DNA of 64,000 nt. Origin: Nannobrachium achirus. Its lineage: Eukaryota; Chordata; Actinopteri; Myctophiformes; Myctophidae. The stretch covers positions 56,529,331-56,593,330 of the forward strand of contig OY997642.1 in assembly GCA_963921795.1 (NCBI GenBank). The letters run 5' to 3'. The notes under the pieces were generated by a model that saw only the letters and a program-made list of their open reading frames with translations, ran no database searches and was not told the origin of the DNA. The first letter of the stretch is position 1, and each line of letters opens with the position of its first letter. The translations under genes were made by a program, and so were the position numbers. Shown piece after piece: positions 62,701 through 64,000 of the stretch.

Positions 62701-64000
62701 CACACTTCGCCACTGTAAACTGAACACATTGATGTTTTTATTTTCATTTTCTCACTAAGTATGTAGGAGTAGAAAGGAACCAAAGTTTTTTGATACTTGA
62801 TATGCCTGCTTAGTATAGAAATAATGACAATATCTAGAGTGTGCTCGCCTTATAGGCGAGCCCACAACTAGAAAAATATTGTTCCTTCGAAACAATTGTG
62901 GGCTCGCTTCAAGCCGGAAAACAATGGCTATAAAAGCACAAAATGTCAAGATCGCAGGCAGTGCTCTCTTTGACGTTACTGACGTCAAAGATTGGTCCAT
63001 TTTTTCCAAAAATGTTATGCAAAAGTTGACCCGCTGGTGGCGCTATAACAGGCCAATGATAGAAGGGTGGTATCTGTTCCTTGACCTATTGGGAATGTGC
63101 TTGCAAGATTTCATGATTTGAGGTGTTTTTGGCTTTGGCCACTTTATCGCTGCTTGCAGCTATATTTATTATTATTATTTTATTATTTTATTGTATGCAC
63201 TTCATAGGCATGTTAGATAAAGGTCCTTAGATTGCGTGTAGAATGTTTCATGCAAATTGCTAAAAAGAAATCCTAGAATAAAAACGGTTTTAAGCGTTTC
63301 ACAAACTGCTCAAAATGATATAGCGCCCCCCTTTGGCCAATTGGGGTATGATTGGTTTTAGTGATATTTGGAATAACACTCTACATCTTTGCCAAATGCC
63401 ATGAACATGCTACGTTGTATGTATGATTTAGAGGCAGAAGAATAATTTGCATAAAAATGCAATATTCATTGAATTATTTAAAAAAGCATGTTTCAATTTT
63501 AAAGAAATCCGATCTGACAGATCTTTAGATATCGGTCCAAAGTTCACGTAAAAAAAGTTTTGTGCACGTGACGCGAAAATTTCAGAATAAAAGCGGGTTT
63601 ACGCGTTTTACAAACTGCTCAAATTGGCAGAAAATCTAAGGGCGGAGCTTACTTAACAACGACACAGATGTCTTCCGCTTGAGTCAAAGCACGCGTGTAA
63701 CAAGTTGCATGTCTTCAAACGAAACGAGTCAAGACTTATGCCCGTTTGAAGTTTGAATTTTCAAACGCTTCGTATAGCGCCCCCCCTTTGGCCAATTGGA
63801 ATAAGATTGGTTTCAGTGATATTTGGACTAACCCTCTACATGTTTGCCAAATGCCATGAAAGTAACACTTTGCATGTTTGATTTAGAGGCAGAATAATAA
63901 TTTGCATAAAACCGCAATATGAATTGAATTATTAAAAATTAATGGTTTAACGTACAAACTTCTCACCACATAGACTGTATAGGTATTGGTCCAAAGTTCA

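Larger units (their letters stand above)
51487..64000 (-). mobile_element. Head-to-tail array of nine Helitron-like units (about 1.55 kb each)
   Basis: Units start on the plus strand with CTAGAAAAATATTGTTCC at 51,487, 53,033, 54,577, 56,117, 57,824, 59,372, 59,709 (one A shorter), 61,299 and 62,868. The last runs off the window. Read on the minus strand each unit ends in a six-base-pair hairpin (ATTGTT / AACAAT), ATTTTT, CTAG and then T in every case. That is the Helitron 3' signature. A conserved opposite edge (plus strand GAGAACTTGATATG in several units) would start with TC on the minus strand. Inside each unit are an ATT run, two TAGCGCCCCCC modules and a third GCGCCACCATTTGGCC module. No Rep/helicase is present. 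The 61- and 64-codon frames repeated in every unit reflect high unit identity, not a known protein. Confidence 0.7.

Noticed and set aside
51498-64000. 61- and 64-codon frames repeated in each array unit
   Set aside because: They recur only because the units are nearly identical. Some units break or extend them, and no known protein motif is present.
51487-64000. CRISPR-like array
   Set aside because: Units are about 1.55 kb and nearly identical throughout, with no short repeat and unique spacer pattern, and the DNA is eukaryotic.

Overview
The window looks like vertebrate, very probably teleost fish, nuclear DNA. Genes are split into short exons with GT/AG borders, introns are large, CA/GT microsatellites are long, and most of the sequence is transposon-derived: hAT-like, TTAA-inserting (piggyBac-like), Harbinger-like, an L2-type LINE, tRNA-derived repeats and Helitron-like units. 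The species cannot be named from sequence alone. There is no bacterial-style gene organisation.

Two gene regions lie on the plus strand. (1) Positions 1-19,219 hold the 3' part of a secreted serine protease gene: an SRCR-like exon cut by the window edge (1-159), then trypsin-fold exons at 1,753, 14,507, 15,033 and 19,022, ending in a stop at 19,219 with a poly(A) signal at 19,323. The protease residues most resemble the HABP2 type. All three catalytic residues are present, but the penultimate exon (the one before GDSGG) cannot be found. (2) Positions 25,003-46,118 hold a complement-regulator-like locus: a signal-peptide exon, six single-exon CCP/sushi modules arranged as two tandem copies of a three-module block, a seventh CCP split over two exons, and a three-exon F5/8-type C (discoidin) domain. 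An in-frame short terminal exon with a stop follows the first block, so the locus is either two tandem genes or one gene with alternative 3' ends.

The rest is repeat. At 5,521-13,173 a three-deep transposon nest is preserved, with a target-site duplication at each level and an uninterrupted relative of the outer element at 27,240-28,006. Two copies of a TTAA-bounded element lie in opposite orientation at 15,492-18,354 and 47,204-50,459. A second inverted repeat pair lies outside them (about 4,600-5,395 and 50,464-51,140). A Harbinger-like element occupies 39,719-41,509 and a dead L2-like LINE 42,625-44,010.

From 51,487 to the window end there is a head-to-tail array of nine roughly 1.55-kb units. 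Read on the minus strand, each unit ends in a small hairpin plus CTAG followed by T, the signature of a Helitron 3' end. A single dispersed relative lies at about 31,443-32,578. A separate 60-75 bp near-palindrome family recurs about ten times across the window. The Helitron-like array, the palindrome family and the CCP/F5-8C gene are the most promising items for follow-up.
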